A stretch of 50,422 nucleotides of DNA from Methylotenera sp. (GTDB lineage: Bacteria > Pseudomonadota > Gammaproteobacteria > Burkholderiales > Methylophilaceae): positions 1-50,422 of the forward strand of contig JAKFVB010000047.1 of the NCBI GenBank assembly GCA_021732405.1, in the 5' to 3' direction. Below are positions 18,210 through 27,591 of this stretch, one piece after another (the first letter of the stretch is position 1; every line of letters starts with the position of its first letter). Both the position numbers and the translations under genes were made by a program. A model generated the notes under the pieces. The model searched no databases. It had not been told where the DNA came from and saw only the letters and a program-made list of their open reading frames with translations.

Positions 18210-18986
18210 ATGCAGGCTGAATTTAAAAAAAATGGGTATGTATTCATCAAAAGCTTCTTCTCTCAAACTGAGATAGATGCTTTAGTTGCCGATATAAAAG
18301 AAGCTTCAGCGACCAAAACGGGTGATGATGTTTTAGATAAAGGCAACTTAAAATTTCATGCTTTAATCATGCACCGTAGCGAAAAATTACGCACTTTTAT
18401 TTCGCAACCCAAAATTGTTCAGTTTTTAAAACAGTTTGCTGGCCCTGATATTTGGGTAAGGTGGGATCAAGCAGTTGAGAAGAAACCAGGGGCCGGTACG
18501 TTTCCTTGGCATCAAGATAATCAATATAGCCAATTAAAAGATCAACATTTTCAGTTTTGGATTTCGTTAACCACGATGACTGCTGATAATGGTGGTTTAT
18601 GGGTGGTGCCTGGTAGTCATAAAGGTATGTTGAAATACGAGGTTGATGACAATCATGTTTCATACAAAGGCGATGTGAGCAATGCGGAGTTTATTTCTGC
18701 TGAGCCTGGCGATGTGGTGTTATTTTCATCTTTTTTATTACACTCAACTACGCCTAATATTACGCAAGATAGTCGATGGGCGTATGTAATTGAATATATG
18801 CGTATGGATAAAATGGATCCTTATATTGATGCGCCGCATTTGGTTATTGCAAAAAATGGACAGACGCATCTGGAATATCTGAATCGCTTACCTAGCCAAG
18901 ATTATTGGATGAACCGTATCAAATATTTTCATCTTAAACAAAAAATTAAGTCGGGATTGAAAGGTATAAAAAACGCGGTATTCTAA
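18210..18986 (+). CDS. Phytanoyl-CoA dioxygenase (PhyH) family Fe(II)/2-oxoglutarate enzyme
   Basis: Probable Fe(II)- and 2-oxoglutarate-dependent oxygenase; the substrate is unknown. The facial triad is intact: His101 and Asp103 in Trp-His-Gln-Asp-Asn-Gln, and His178 in Leu-Leu-His-Ser-Thr. Arg189 (Asp-Ser-Arg-Trp-Ala), eleven residues after the distal His, is the expected 2-oxoglutarate anchor. Gly-Gly-Leu-Trp-Val-Val-Pro-Gly-Ser-His is the usual PhyH strand. Length 258 residues. The 3' end overlaps the TetR gene tail-to-tail by four bases. It has no signal peptide, so it acts in the cytoplasm. Confidence 0.85.
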   Translation: MQAEFKKNGYVFIKSFFSQTEIDALVADIKEASATKTGDDVLDKGNLKFHALIMHRSEKLRTFISQPKIVQFLKQFAGPDIWVRWDQAVEKKPGAGTFPWHQDNQYSQLKDQHFQFWISLTTMTADNGGLWVVPGSHKGMLKYEVDDNHVSYKGDVSNAEFISAEPGDVVLFSSFLLHSTTPNITQDSRWAYVIEYMRMDKMDPYIDAPHLVIAKNGQTHLEYLNRLPSQDYWMNRIKYFHLKQKIKSGLKGIKNAVF

Positions 18987-19615
18987 GTTTTAGGGTTTAT
19001 GCGGCGCAAGTTAATGTGTGATTTAATCAACATTTTCGCTTGGTATCTAAATCGACTTCCATCCGCATCTTTTACCCACATATGCAACAACCCGCTAAAA
19101 AATAAGTGTGTATCTAATGCTAGTTCGTGGGGTGTAAATATCGGGATTAGTAGGTTTTGCTCTTTAGCACGCTCATAAGCAAGCTGAATTTTTTCGGTAA
19201 TATTGGAACAGTTATTTAAAATCTGTTGCAATACAGTGGCAAATTCATCGACATATTCACACTTAATCATCATAATTTCATAAATTTGTCGCATTTCAAT
19301 GTTTTCATTGAGTTCATTAATAGTGTCGCACAAGCTATCTTCAATCTGCGTAAGTGGGTCAGTGTCGTCTGTTTGAGTAGCCAGTGTGTCATACATGCGG
19401 TCAATTAAAGGTAAAAATGCACGATCGCGCAGGGCATAAAAAATATCAGTTTTATTTTTAAAATGCCAATATACCGCGCCACGTGTCACTTGCGCCTCTA
19501 AGGCAATATGTTCAAGCGTAGAGCGGCTGACACCGCGTGTTAAAAACACGGCTCTTGCCGCATCAATAATGCGTTGCCTTGTTAGTTCAGCATCTTCTTT
19601 CGTTTTTCTAACCAT
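18983..19615 (-). CDS. TetR/AcrR-family repressor of the adjacent efflux operon
   Basis: 210-residue one-component regulator. Residues about 8-55 are the TetR helix-turn-helix (Ala-Arg-Ala-Val-Phe-Leu, Thr-Arg-Gly-Ala-Val-Tyr-Trp-His-Phe-Lys-Asn-Lys), closest in pattern to AcrR/TtgR/MexR-type repressors of RND pumps; the remainder is the variable ligand-binding domain. It is divergent from the acrA-like gene, and the shared 205-base gap contains an AcrR-like operator at 19729-19752. Repression of the pump and of itself, lifted by a drug-like ligand, is inferred from this arrangement. Confidence 0.88.
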   Translation of the reverse strand: MVRKTKEDAELTRQRIIDAARAVFLTRGVSRSTLEHIALEAQVTRGAVYWHFKNKTDIFYALRDRAFLPLIDRMYDTLATQTDDTDPLTQIEDSLCDTINELNENIEMRQIYEIMMIKCEYVDEFATVLQQILNNCSNITEKIQLAYERAKEQNLLIPIFTPHELALDTHLFFSGLLHMWVKDADGSRFRYQAKMLIKSHINLRRINPKT

Positions 19616-19726
19616 AATTTATTGCATTCTGTTTTAGTTGGTATCTATTAATAGTGAGCATTTTAGGTGTTAAGTTTCATCAATCAAACTAAATGCTATA
19701 TTTACAACGATTTACATAAAAAACGG

Positions 19727-19754
19727 TTTACATACATTCTTGTTTGTATATAAT
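19727..19754 (+). promoter_or_regulatory. Efflux operon promoter with AcrR-like operator
   Basis: TTTACA (19727-19732), a 16-base spacer and TATAAT (19749-19754) form a good sigma-70 promoter. The spacer is covered by a 24-base imperfect palindrome (19729-19752) with half-sites TACATACATT and TGTATATA (8 of 12 positions symmetric). It closely resembles the E. coli AcrR box in length and in the TACATACATT half. Binding there would block RNA polymerase directly. The acrA-like start is 66 bases downstream of the -10. Confidence 0.7.
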
Positions 19755-19820
19755 ATACATCAAATAGCATTATAAATACATTATTTATAATCACAAAATT
19801 ACTTTTACAAGGTCATTATC

Positions 19821-21035
19821 ATGTATTTATTTTTGCAACAGCGTCGCCTAAAGCATTTTAATCGTTCATTTTTAACACTGGTCGTCACAACGTTTGTGGC
19901 AGCCGCCTTAGTTGCTTGTGGTAAGAAAGAAGATGCGCCTCAGCCTGCACCTCCTGCAATGCTTGTTAGCTACATTAGCGCTACGCCAACCTCGGTGCCA
20001 ATGAGTGTGGAAGCCGTTGCGCAAACCGAGGGTGCAAAGGAGGTAGAAATCAGACCACGCGTAGGCGGTATCATTCTTAAAAAAATGTTTGAAGAGGGCG
20101 AGTCTGTAAAAGCAGGGCAAATACTCTTTTTAATTGATCCGGCGCCATTTCAAATTGCATTGAATCAAGCAAAAGCGCAAGCAGCGGCTCAAGGAGCGCG
20201 CATTACGCAAACCTCACGCGAGTCTAGTCGTTTAAAAGAACTGCTTGAGACGCAATCAGTGAGTCAGCGTGAGTATGACAATGCGACTTCGGACGAAAGT
20301 ATTTCGCAGGCCGATATGATGCAAGCGCAGGCTAATATCAAAGAAGCTGAACTTAACCTTTCTTATACGCAAGTAACTGCCCCAGTTTCTGGCATTGCTG
20401 GGCGTTTTCAGTTTTCTGAGGGCGCTTTGGTGACTGCAAATACTAGCTTGCTGACTACTATTGTTCAATTATCCCCAATTTGGGCACGCTTTAGTTTGTC
20501 TCAATCAGAAGTTGCAAGTTTAGGTGGACGTATCGATGCGGATAGCGTGTCAAATGTGACACTTATATTGTCTGATGGCAGCGAATACAGTCAAAAAGGA
20601 AAGTTAAATTTCGCTGCAAATCAAATTAACCCAACGCTGGGCACTCAAGAACTACGTGCAACGTTTAACAATGCAGATAAAGCGCTACTTCCAGGACAAT
20701 TTGTGCGTGCTCGCGTGACGACAGGTTTACAAGATGGCGTCATTTTAGTTCCGCAAACAGCCGTGTTAACAGGCGATCAAGGTAAATATGTATATGTAAT
20801 TAATGCTGAAAATACTGCAACAATTCGACCTGTAACTGCAGGTGAATGGTATGGAAAAGACTGGATTATCTTAAAAGGTTTAAACGAAAATGATAAAGTC
20901 ATTGTTGATAATTTAATTAAAGTACGTCCAGGCGCTGTAGTTGAGCCACGTATTTTTGGTGAGACACCACAGCCAGCAGAATCGGCAACAACGCCAGCAG
21001 CTAAAATTAACGACAAAAATAGTGTTAAGTCTTAA
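19821..21035 (+). CDS. RND efflux periplasmic adaptor (AcrA/MexA-like)
   Basis: Membrane-fusion subunit joining the inner-membrane pump to the outer-membrane channel. The 404-residue protein has an N-terminal lipoprotein signal with lipobox Ala-Leu-Val-Ala-Cys (Cys at about residue 33), a lipoyl/barrel-sandwich domain with Val-Glu-Ile-Arg-Pro-Arg-Val-Gly-Gly, a long alpha-hairpin (about 105-175, Gln/Ala-rich) and C-terminal beta-barrel and membrane-proximal domains, then a disordered Pro/Ala-rich tail. First gene of a three-gene operon (41 bases to the pump gene) controlled by the promoter at 19727-19754. Confidence 0.94.
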   Translation: MYLFLQQRRLKHFNRSFLTLVVTTFVAAALVACGKKEDAPQPAPPAMLVSYISATPTSVPMSVEAVAQTEGAKEVEIRPRVGGIILKKMFEEGESVKAGQILFLIDPAPFQIALNQAKAQAAAQGARITQTSRESSRLKELLETQSVSQREYDNATSDESISQADMMQAQANIKEAELNLSYTQVTAPVSGIAGRFQFSEGALVTANTSLLTTIVQLSPIWARFSLSQSEVASLGGRIDADSVSNVTLILSDGSEYSQKGKLNFAANQINPTLGTQELRATFNNADKALLPGQFVRARVTTGLQDGVILVPQTAVLTGDQGKYVYVINAENTATIRPVTAGEWYGKDWIILKGLNENDKVIVDNLIKVRPGAVVEPRIFGETPQPAESATTPAAKINDKNSVKS

Positions 21036-21076
21036 GCACATTATTGGCCAATCTTTTCATTTAAGCAGATAAAACC

Positions 21077-24000
21077 ATGACCAAATTTTTTATTACACGG
21101 CCTATTTTTGCCAGCGTTTTGTCCATCATTATCGTGTTGGCTGGATTGGCTGCTGCATTAAAGTTACCTGTTGCGCAGTATCCACAAATTGCGCCACCAA
21201 CTGTGCTGATTACGGCAACTTATCCAGGTGCCAGCGCTGATACTTTATCTAAAACCGTAGCGGCGCCGATTGAAGAGCAGTTGAGCGGTGTTGAGGGTTT
21301 GCTGTATTTCAACTCTAGTGCTGACTCTAGCGGTACATTGACGATTACGGCTACCTTTGAAGTGGGTACCGATGTCAATCAGGCCACATTTAACGTGAGT
21401 AACCGCGTGAATATTGCCTTGCCGCGCTTGCCAGACGAGGTGCGCCGTACAGGTTTAGTGGTGCAGAAACGTTCAAATGACATTTTGCTAGTCATTATGT
21501 TAACGGATAAGCAACGTAAGTATGACCCGCTTTACTTAAGCAATTACGGTACGCTTAATGTGTTGGATGAGCTTAAACGTATTAAAGGCGTGGGTGATGC
21601 GACCATTTTTGGCGCGCAAGATTACTCTATGCGTATCTGGCTAAAACCAGATCGTATGGCTCAACTGGGCGTGACGACAACCGATATCGCCACTGCGATT
21701 CAGTCACAAAATGCACAATACGCAGCTGGTAAAATTGGCCAAGAGCCATCACCAAGCTCACAGCAACTGGTGTATACCGTTACGGCAAAAGGTCGTCTGG
21801 TTGACCCAAGTGAGTTTGGCAATATTATTATCCGAGCCGATGGCCCAAGCGGCGTGCTGTATTTAAAAGATGTGGCGCGTATTGAGTTAGGCTCACAAAG
21901 TTATAACGTGCGTACCGCTTTGGATGGCTTGCCTGGCGTCGGTATTCCTATTTTCTTGCAAACAGGCGCGAATGCGCTGGATACTGCGCAAGCGATTAAA
22001 GAGAAAATGGCTGAGCTTAAACAGCGCTTTCCTGAAGGCGTTGATTGGGAAGTGCCTTATGACACCAGCGATTTCGTTAAATCGTCCATTGAAGAAGTGA
22101 TAAAAACATTAGCCGAAGCGATGGTGCTGGTGGTGCTGGTGGTTTTTGTGTTCTTGCAAAGCTGGCGCGCAACCTTGATTCCATTGATTGCAGTGCCGAT
22201 TTCTTTAATTGGCACATTTGCGGGTTTATGGATATTCGGCTTTTCTATTAATACGCTCACTTTATTTGCGATGGTGTTATCAATCGGTATCGTGGTAGAT
22301 GATGCGATTGTTGTGCTAGAAAACGTTGAGCGGCTAATGTCAGAAGAAAAACTTTCGCCTATTAAGGCGGCTGTTAAATCGATGGAGCAAGTATCTGGCG
22401 CCGTAGTCGCGATTGTATTAGTGTTGTGTGCTGTGTTTGTGCCAGTGGCTTTCTTAGGTGGTATTGCAGGTGAGATGTATCGCCAGTTTGCGGTAACAGT
22501 TGCCGTTGCCGTAGTTATTTCGGGTATTGTGGCATTAACATTGACGCCAGCTTTATGCGCCATTTTATTAAAATCCGTGCATGAAGAATCCGCATTCTTT
22601 AAACCCTTTAATCGTGGCTTTCAAAAGCTCACTAATTTTTATTCTGCAACGGTCGATTTAACGTTGCATCATAAATTTATAGGTACGCTGGTGTTTGGTG
22701 CAATTATCGCAGTAGTGGTTGTTTTATTAAGAGTAGTGCCTGGCAGCTTTGTGCCAGCAGAAGATCAAGGCTATGTGATTTCTGCCGTGATTATGCCAGA
22801 CGGTGCAACATTAAGTCGTACTACTAAAACCACAGAAGCGGTGCGCTCTGCGATTGCTAAAGATCCAGCAGTTGCACATGAGTTTGCGGTGAATGGTTTT
22901 GACTTAATTGGTGGCGGCAATAAAACCAGCGCGGCTACCATGTTTGTGCGATTAAAAGATTGGTCAGAGCGTGAAACCACAGCAGAGGGGATTGTTGGCA
23001 AGTTGTTTGGTATTGGCATGCAGCAGCCAGATGGAATGGCGATTGCCTTTAATCCACCCGCTATTCGCGGTTTAGGAAGCTCTGGCGGCTTTGAGGTTTA
23101 TGTGCAAAGTCGCAGTGATTCTGACCCGATGCGCTTATCAGCCGTGGTGAATAACTTTATGGATGCATTACGTAAAGAGCAGCGCTTAACTGGCATTAAC
23201 TCATTTTTCCGCCCGACAGTGCCGCAATTATTTGTTGAGGTTGACGAAGCAAAAGCCATTTCGCAAGGCGTGCCAGTGGCTGATATTTACGCTACTTTGC
23301 AAAGCACCATGGGCTCGCTTTATGTGAATGACTTTAATAAATCGGGCCGTACTTACCGCGTGCAATTGCAAGCGGAGGCAGAATACCGCATGAAAGCTGA
23401 AGACTTAGGTAAAGTGTATGTGCGATCTAATGCAGGGCAAATGGTACCGCTGTCAGCGTTAAGTAAAGTGAGCAATATTGTGGGCGCTGAGCAGTTAGAG
23501 CGTTATAACGGCTTGCTTTCAGCCAAAGTATTAGGTGGCGGTGCAGCTGGCGTCAGTTCTGGCGATGCGATTGCCATGGTAGAGAAAATCGCTGCTGAAA
23601 ACCTGCCAGATGGCTATCAAATTGCTTGGACAGGCCAAGCCTATCAAGAAAAACGTACAGGCTCAGCCGCGATATTTGCATTCGGCTTTGCCATTATTAT
23701 GGTGTTCTTAATTTTGGCTGCGCAGTTTGAAACATGGGCCTTGCCTTTGGCAGTGATTATGGCGGTGCCATTTGCTCTGGCAGGCGCATTGTTGGCTGTG
23801 TTGATGCGTGGCATGCCTAATGATATTTACTTCCAAATTGGGTTAATTACCTTAGTCGGTTTGGCGGCGAAAAACGCGATTTTAATTGTGGAATTCGCCA
23901 GCCAGAAAATGGAAGAAGGCATGCCAGTTGCGCAGGCCGCGCTAGAGGCGGCAAGGATGCGTTTTAGGCCGATTGTGATGACCTCAATGGCATTTGTGCT

Positions 24001-24181
24001 TGGTATTGTGCCCTTGGTGATTGCGACAGGTGCGGGTGCTGCAGCGCGTCGTAGCATGGGTACCGGCGTATTTGGCGGTATGCTGTTGGCCACTTTTGTG
24101 GCGACTATTTTCATTCCGTTATTTTTTACTTGGTTAAGTAACACCCATGTAGATAGAAAACATCATGGCGAAGGGCTATAG
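21077..24181 (+). CDS. RND multidrug efflux pump, HAE1 family (AcrB/MexB-like)
   Basis: Proton-driven inner-membrane exporter of hydrophobic and amphiphilic compounds. The 1034 residues match the family length, with 12 transmembrane helices and two large periplasmic loops. The proton-relay residues are present: Asp408 and Asp409 in Gly-Ile-Val-Val-Asp-Asp (E. coli 407/408) and Lys932 in Gly-Leu-Ala-Ala-Lys-Asn-Ala (E. coli 940). The start Thr-Lys-Phe-Phe-Ile-Thr-Arg-Pro-Ile-Phe is typical of HAE1. The actual substrate range cannot be read from the sequence. Confidence 0.96.
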   Translation: MTKFFITRPIFASVLSIIIVLAGLAAALKLPVAQYPQIAPPTVLITATYPGASADTLSKTVAAPIEEQLSGVEGLLYFNSSADSSGTLTITATFEVGTDVNQATFNVSNRVNIALPRLPDEVRRTGLVVQKRSNDILLVIMLTDKQRKYDPLYLSNYGTLNVLDELKRIKGVGDATIFGAQDYSMRIWLKPDRMAQLGVTTTDIATAIQSQNAQYAAGKIGQEPSPSSQQLVYTVTAKGRLVDPSEFGNIIIRADGPSGVLYLKDVARIELGSQSYNVRTALDGLPGVGIPIFLQTGANALDTAQAIKEKMAELKQRFPEGVDWEVPYDTSDFVKSSIEEVIKTLAEAMVLVVLVVFVFLQSWRATLIPLIAVPISLIGTFAGLWIFGFSINTLTLFAMVLSIGIVVDDAIVVLENVERLMSEEKLSPIKAAVKSMEQVSGAVVAIVLVLCAVFVPVAFLGGIAGEMYRQFAVTVAVAVVISGIVALTLTPALCAILLKSVHEESAFFKPFNRGFQKLTNFYSATVDLTLHHKFIGTLVFGAIIAVVVVLLRVVPGSFVPAEDQGYVISAVIMPDGATLSRTTKTTEAVRSAIAKDPAVAHEFAVNGFDLIGGGNKTSAATMFVRLKDWSERETTAEGIVGKLFGIGMQQPDGMAIAFNPPAIRGLGSSGGFEVYVQSRSDSDPMRLSAVVNNFMDALRKEQRLTGINSFFRPTVPQLFVEVDEAKAISQGVPVADIYATLQSTMGSLYVNDFNKSGRTYRVQLQAEAEYRMKAEDLGKVYVRSNAGQMVPLSALSKVSNIVGAEQLERYNGLLSAKVLGGGAAGVSSGDAIAMVEKIAAENLPDGYQIAWTGQAYQEKRTGSAAIFAFGFAIIMVFLILAAQFETWALPLAVIMAVPFALAGALLAVLMRGMPNDIYFQIGLITLVGLAAKNAILIVEFASQKMEEGMPVAQAALEAARMRFRPIVMTSMAFVLGIVPLVIATGAGAAARRSMGTGVFGGMLLATFVATIFIPLFFTWLSNTHVDRKHHGEGL

Positions 24182-24191
24182 AGATTACATT

Positions 24192-25673
24192 ATGAAAAAC
24201 TTAAGTATGAAAATATCAAGCATATTGTTGTTATTAATGTTGTCGTCTTGCCAAGCATTAGGTCCCAATTATCTGCGCCAAGTATTTAACTTGCCTGAAA
24301 AATTCAGCGAGCCAGTGGTTGCTGACACTGCCGAAAATGCGGCGACTAAAGCTTGGTGGAAGCATTATCAGGATGCAAAATTGAATGAGTTGGTTGCGCT
24401 AAGTTTGCAAAACAATTCCGATATTCAATTAGCAGTGGCGCGTATTGAAGAAGCCGATGCCAGCATGCGCGAAGTCGGTGCTTCACTGTTTCCTGAGGTC
24501 AGTTTTTCGACCGATGCGACACGCACAAAAGTGACGGAGTTAGGCGCTTTCCCAGTGTTTATTTCACCTATACGTAATAATTATACATTTGGATTTAATA
24601 CCAATTACGAGTTAGATTTTTGGGGAAAAATCAAGCGTGCTAAAGAAGCGGCAACTGCAAATGCTTTGGCTTCGCGTTATTCAAAACAAACGGTTGAGCT
24701 TTCATTAATCGGTTTGGTGAGCAGTAATTATCTGCAATTGCGCGGTATTGAGGCACAAATTGCGGTCACTAAAGATAACCAACGCAGTCGCGAAGAATCA
24801 CTTAAATTAACGCAGCGCAGGCTTGAGGGTGGTATCGCTAGTAGCCTAGAAGTCAGCCAAGCTGAAGTAGCTGTAAGCAATTTAAACGCGCAGTTGATTG
24901 AATTAAACCGTTTGCGCGCGTTAACTTTGCATCAACTTGCGGTGTTAACGGGTGTGCTGGATTTGAAATTAGATGAAGTGAATCAAGCGGATATTCGTGC
25001 ATTGCCACTACCCCCGATTCCACCAGCAGGATTACCGTCTGCTTTGCTCGAAAATCGCCCTGATATTCGCCAAGCAGAACAAGCATTGATTGCTGAAAAT
25101 GCGCAAATTGGTATTGCGAAAGCGGCTTTGTACCCTAGTATCAGCCTGACAGGTAGCTACGGTGGTGAGAGTTTGGAGTTAGGTAATCTACTAAAATCGG
25201 GTGCACGTATCTGGACATTGGGTTTAGGTTTAGATTTGCCCATTTTTGATTCAGGAAAACGTAAAGCCAGAGTAGAACAGGCCACAGCAAGGCAAAAACA
25301 AGCGTTAGCACAATATCAAACGACGATTCAAAATGCATTTAGAGAAGTTAATGATGCATTAGTGACGCGACGTTTAAATGTTGAACGTGAGCAAAGTTTG
25401 GCTGCAAGTGAAGCGTCTGCTAAAAAAGCGCTGGCTGTGGCTGAAAATCGCTATAAAGCTGGTTATTCAGCCTACCTAGAAGTATTAGATGCGCAGCGTG
25501 TGCACAACGATGCTGCCTTGGCTAACGTACAGGCAAGGCAAGCTACAAGTTTGGCTAGTGTTGAGTTATTTAAGGTGCTGGGTGGTGATTGGCGTGAGAG
25601 TGAGCAAGCTGACACTGCAACATCTAATACCGCGCCATTAACTTCTGTTCCAGTGGCGACTAAAGCTAATTAG
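24192..25673 (+). CDS. Outer-membrane efflux lipoprotein (OprM/NodT family)
   Basis: TolC-like channel completing the tripartite pump. The protein of about 493 residues has a lipobox Leu-Ser-Ser-Cys at about residue 20, then two OEP domains, each with long alpha-helices and beta strands. It includes Asn-Tyr-Glu-Leu-Asp-Phe-Trp-Gly-Lys, the diagnostic NodT/OprM stretch, and Arg-Pro-Asp-Ile-Arg-Gln-Ala-Glu. The open frame reaches back to an ATG at 24165 inside the pump gene, but ATG 24192 gives a normal lipoprotein signal; 24207 is also possible. Last gene of the efflux operon. Confidence 0.94.
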   Translation: MKNLSMKISSILLLLMLSSCQALGPNYLRQVFNLPEKFSEPVVADTAENAATKAWWKHYQDAKLNELVALSLQNNSDIQLAVARIEEADASMREVGASLFPEVSFSTDATRTKVTELGAFPVFISPIRNNYTFGFNTNYELDFWGKIKRAKEAATANALASRYSKQTVELSLIGLVSSNYLQLRGIEAQIAVTKDNQRSREESLKLTQRRLEGGIASSLEVSQAEVAVSNLNAQLIELNRLRALTLHQLAVLTGVLDLKLDEVNQADIRALPLPPIPPAGLPSALLENRPDIRQAEQALIAENAQIGIAKAALYPSISLTGSYGGESLELGNLLKSGARIWTLGLGLDLPIFDSGKRKARVEQATARQKQALAQYQTTIQNAFREVNDALVTRRLNVEREQSLAASEASAKKALAVAENRYKAGYSAYLEVLDAQRVHNDAALANVQARQATSLASVELFKVLGGDWRESEQADTATSNTAPLTSVPVATKAN

Positions 25674-25686
25674 TTAACCAAATTTT

Positions 25687-25746
25687 AACGTTAAATTTCA
25701 ACGTTAAATACTTTAAACAGCAGATGTTAATTAGATAATTAACATC
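25687..25746. terminator. Hairpin between convergent genes, with a direct repeat
   Basis: GATGTTAATT (25723-25732) and AATTAACATC (25737-25746) form a perfect 10-bp stem with a four-base loop, at the meeting point of the efflux operon and the minus-strand gene that ends at 25745. There is no T tract on either side, so termination is only probable. Just before it the 10-mer AACGTTAAAT is repeated (25687-25696 and 25700-25709). Confidence 0.4.
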
Positions 25747-27412
25747 AAAAAGGAAAGGCGACTTTAACCCAATCGTCGCGCGATTCAATCGGCTCGCCAA
25801 GCAGCGCGCGTTTGGGCGTACCAGAAATACTGACAGCATAGCTAGTATTAGGTCTGTAGTGTAGTTTTGGTAATAGCAAGGTTGAAATGCTGGATAAGCC
25901 TGCTTCAATCGGCAGATACACGCCAGCAAACAAGCCAATTTCAAGAGCGGAGGGCTGATTATTGCCAGATATGACGGACGCGGTATCAGCAAATAACTCT
26001 TCATTGCGTAATTGCCGTAACTGCACCCAATTGGGGTGGCGCGACATGATTTCGATCCCCACTTTAAGCTGATTACCAGTTGTTGGCTTCACGCCTCTAA
26101 TGATGCCGATGATAAGTTGGCTTGGATCTTCATCCATCATCAAGCCAATTAACTTGTCAGGCCTTGCCAAAATATTGGCATATTTATTTACTCTAGTGCC
26201 CAAGCCATGCGGGCTCTCGTCCGTGACAATCCAGCTGTCAAGTGAGCCGCTGTTGATTGTGAGGTTGCTCAATTGTGTCAAAGCGGTGTGGGTGCGCAGC
26301 CGCTCATCAAATGATTTCCCATCTTTTGATAAGCGTAATCCACTACTGATTTGATTGGCTTGTTGCACTTGATTACAGATATTAACAATCCCAGCATTTA
26401 CTTTGGCTGTTTTTGAAGTGGCTTCACGTGGCTCTTTGCGGCGTTGCCTGATGTAATTGATTTTAGTCCACTCAGCCAACATCACATTTAGCGTGTCGTT
26501 TAATCTTTTAACACTCTCAATTTTCGCGCCCAGCAAGCTTTCTGGTGTTTCGCCGCGATCAGTTACCGTGATGCCCACTTTGATTTGCTTTTCTAGCTCA
26601 TCTAACTCCCAATAACGGCATTGTTCGTTGGGCTCAAAATTACGCATGCGTTTGGCAGCAAAGTCTTTTTCCAAATCAACAAAAAATAAATATTGTTCAG
26701 GCGTGTAATGCTTGCTAATGTGCGCGCGTGTTAGCCAATGTGTTAACACACGGAAAGCAATATCAACTTGTTGTTTGGGTAAATTAGATTGCGCTAATTG
26801 CCCTAACATACACATTTGTACAAAGTAAGCAGATAAACTGGTTGAGGGGGCTAATTTAAATAACTCAACGGGTATATTCAGCAATGCTTGCTGGGTTGCA
26901 ATGCGGTACAGCATAAAAAGCTGTATCCACATTTTAGTCGGTGGATTTGCCTGAGTATACATGCGCCATTTCATCATTTGCATGGCTGAGTACATCGCTC
27001 TGCCGATGAGAATAACAGGCATGTTGCCTTCTAGTTTAAACTTGCTGGGATTGATGACTTTTTCAATCACCTTAAGGTGCGCAATGTACGATTGTCGGCA
27101 ATAGTTATAGCAAGTTTCTGAAATATTGATTTCGAGTTCAGGCTTTAGATTTTCAACCTGCACAAATTGAGAAGATAATTTTTCTAGACGCGTAAAATTA
27201 AGGTCTTCTAACTGGATGATAAGATCTAATAGTACTTTATAATCAACATCTTCCTCAGCCTGCATATGCGCAATAATAATGGCCAATTGCTGGTAGCAAA
27301 ACTTTAATGCAGCAAGGTCATCCATTTCTGCAAGGTCATCTACCCATGCATACTGCGCATGCATTTTTTTAGTCAGCGCACCACCAAAAATTTGTTGAAT
27401 AATATTTTTCAT
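25745..27412 (-). CDS. Large protein of unknown function with a PilZ-like C-terminal domain
   Basis: 555 residues, no signal peptide, no membrane segment. Residues 1-300 are mostly alpha-helical with no motif I recognise. The C-terminal part has both elements of a PilZ cyclic-di-GMP site: Arg-x-x-x-Arg at 325-329 (Arg-Lys-Glu-Pro-Arg) and Asp-x-Ser-x-x-Gly at 398-403 (Asp-Glu-Ser-Pro-His-Gly), followed by Ile-Gly-Ile-Ile-Arg-Gly and Val-Gly-Ile-Glu-Ile strands as in PilZ barrels. The spacing between the two motifs (about 70 residues) is larger than in ordinary PilZ domains. It is likely to be a cytosolic cyclic-di-GMP-responsive protein. It is a single gene, divergent from gltX. Confidence 0.6.
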   Translation of the reverse strand: MKNIIQQIFGGALTKKMHAQYAWVDDLAEMDDLAALKFCYQQLAIIIAHMQAEEDVDYKVLLDLIIQLEDLNFTRLEKLSSQFVQVENLKPELEINISETCYNYCRQSYIAHLKVIEKVINPSKFKLEGNMPVILIGRAMYSAMQMMKWRMYTQANPPTKMWIQLFMLYRIATQQALLNIPVELFKLAPSTSLSAYFVQMCMLGQLAQSNLPKQQVDIAFRVLTHWLTRAHISKHYTPEQYLFFVDLEKDFAAKRMRNFEPNEQCRYWELDELEKQIKVGITVTDRGETPESLLGAKIESVKRLNDTLNVMLAEWTKINYIRQRRKEPREATSKTAKVNAGIVNICNQVQQANQISSGLRLSKDGKSFDERLRTHTALTQLSNLTINSGSLDSWIVTDESPHGLGTRVNKYANILARPDKLIGLMMDEDPSQLIIGIIRGVKPTTGNQLKVGIEIMSRHPNWVQLRQLRNEELFADTASVISGNNQPSALEIGLFAGVYLPIEAGLSSISTLLLPKLHYRPNTSYAVSISGTPKRALLGEPIESRDDWVKVAFPF

Positions 27413-27591
27413 TGAATGAAGTAGGCAATAATTTTTACATCTAACCTAATATTTTAATTTATTTAATTAAAATATAATAATAAATCATTGAATAATCAAG
27501 ATTTATTTAATTATTAATGCATGGTAATAATCAAAATCAGCCATTAAATGGCATGTTAGAATACTGTTTTTTTAACCCATTTATTTCATTC

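Noticed and set aside
22057-22563. 168-codon open frame antisense to the RND pump gene
   Set aside because: Mirror image of a strongly constrained coding frame; low-complexity Thr/Ile/Asn composition typical of antisense shadows.
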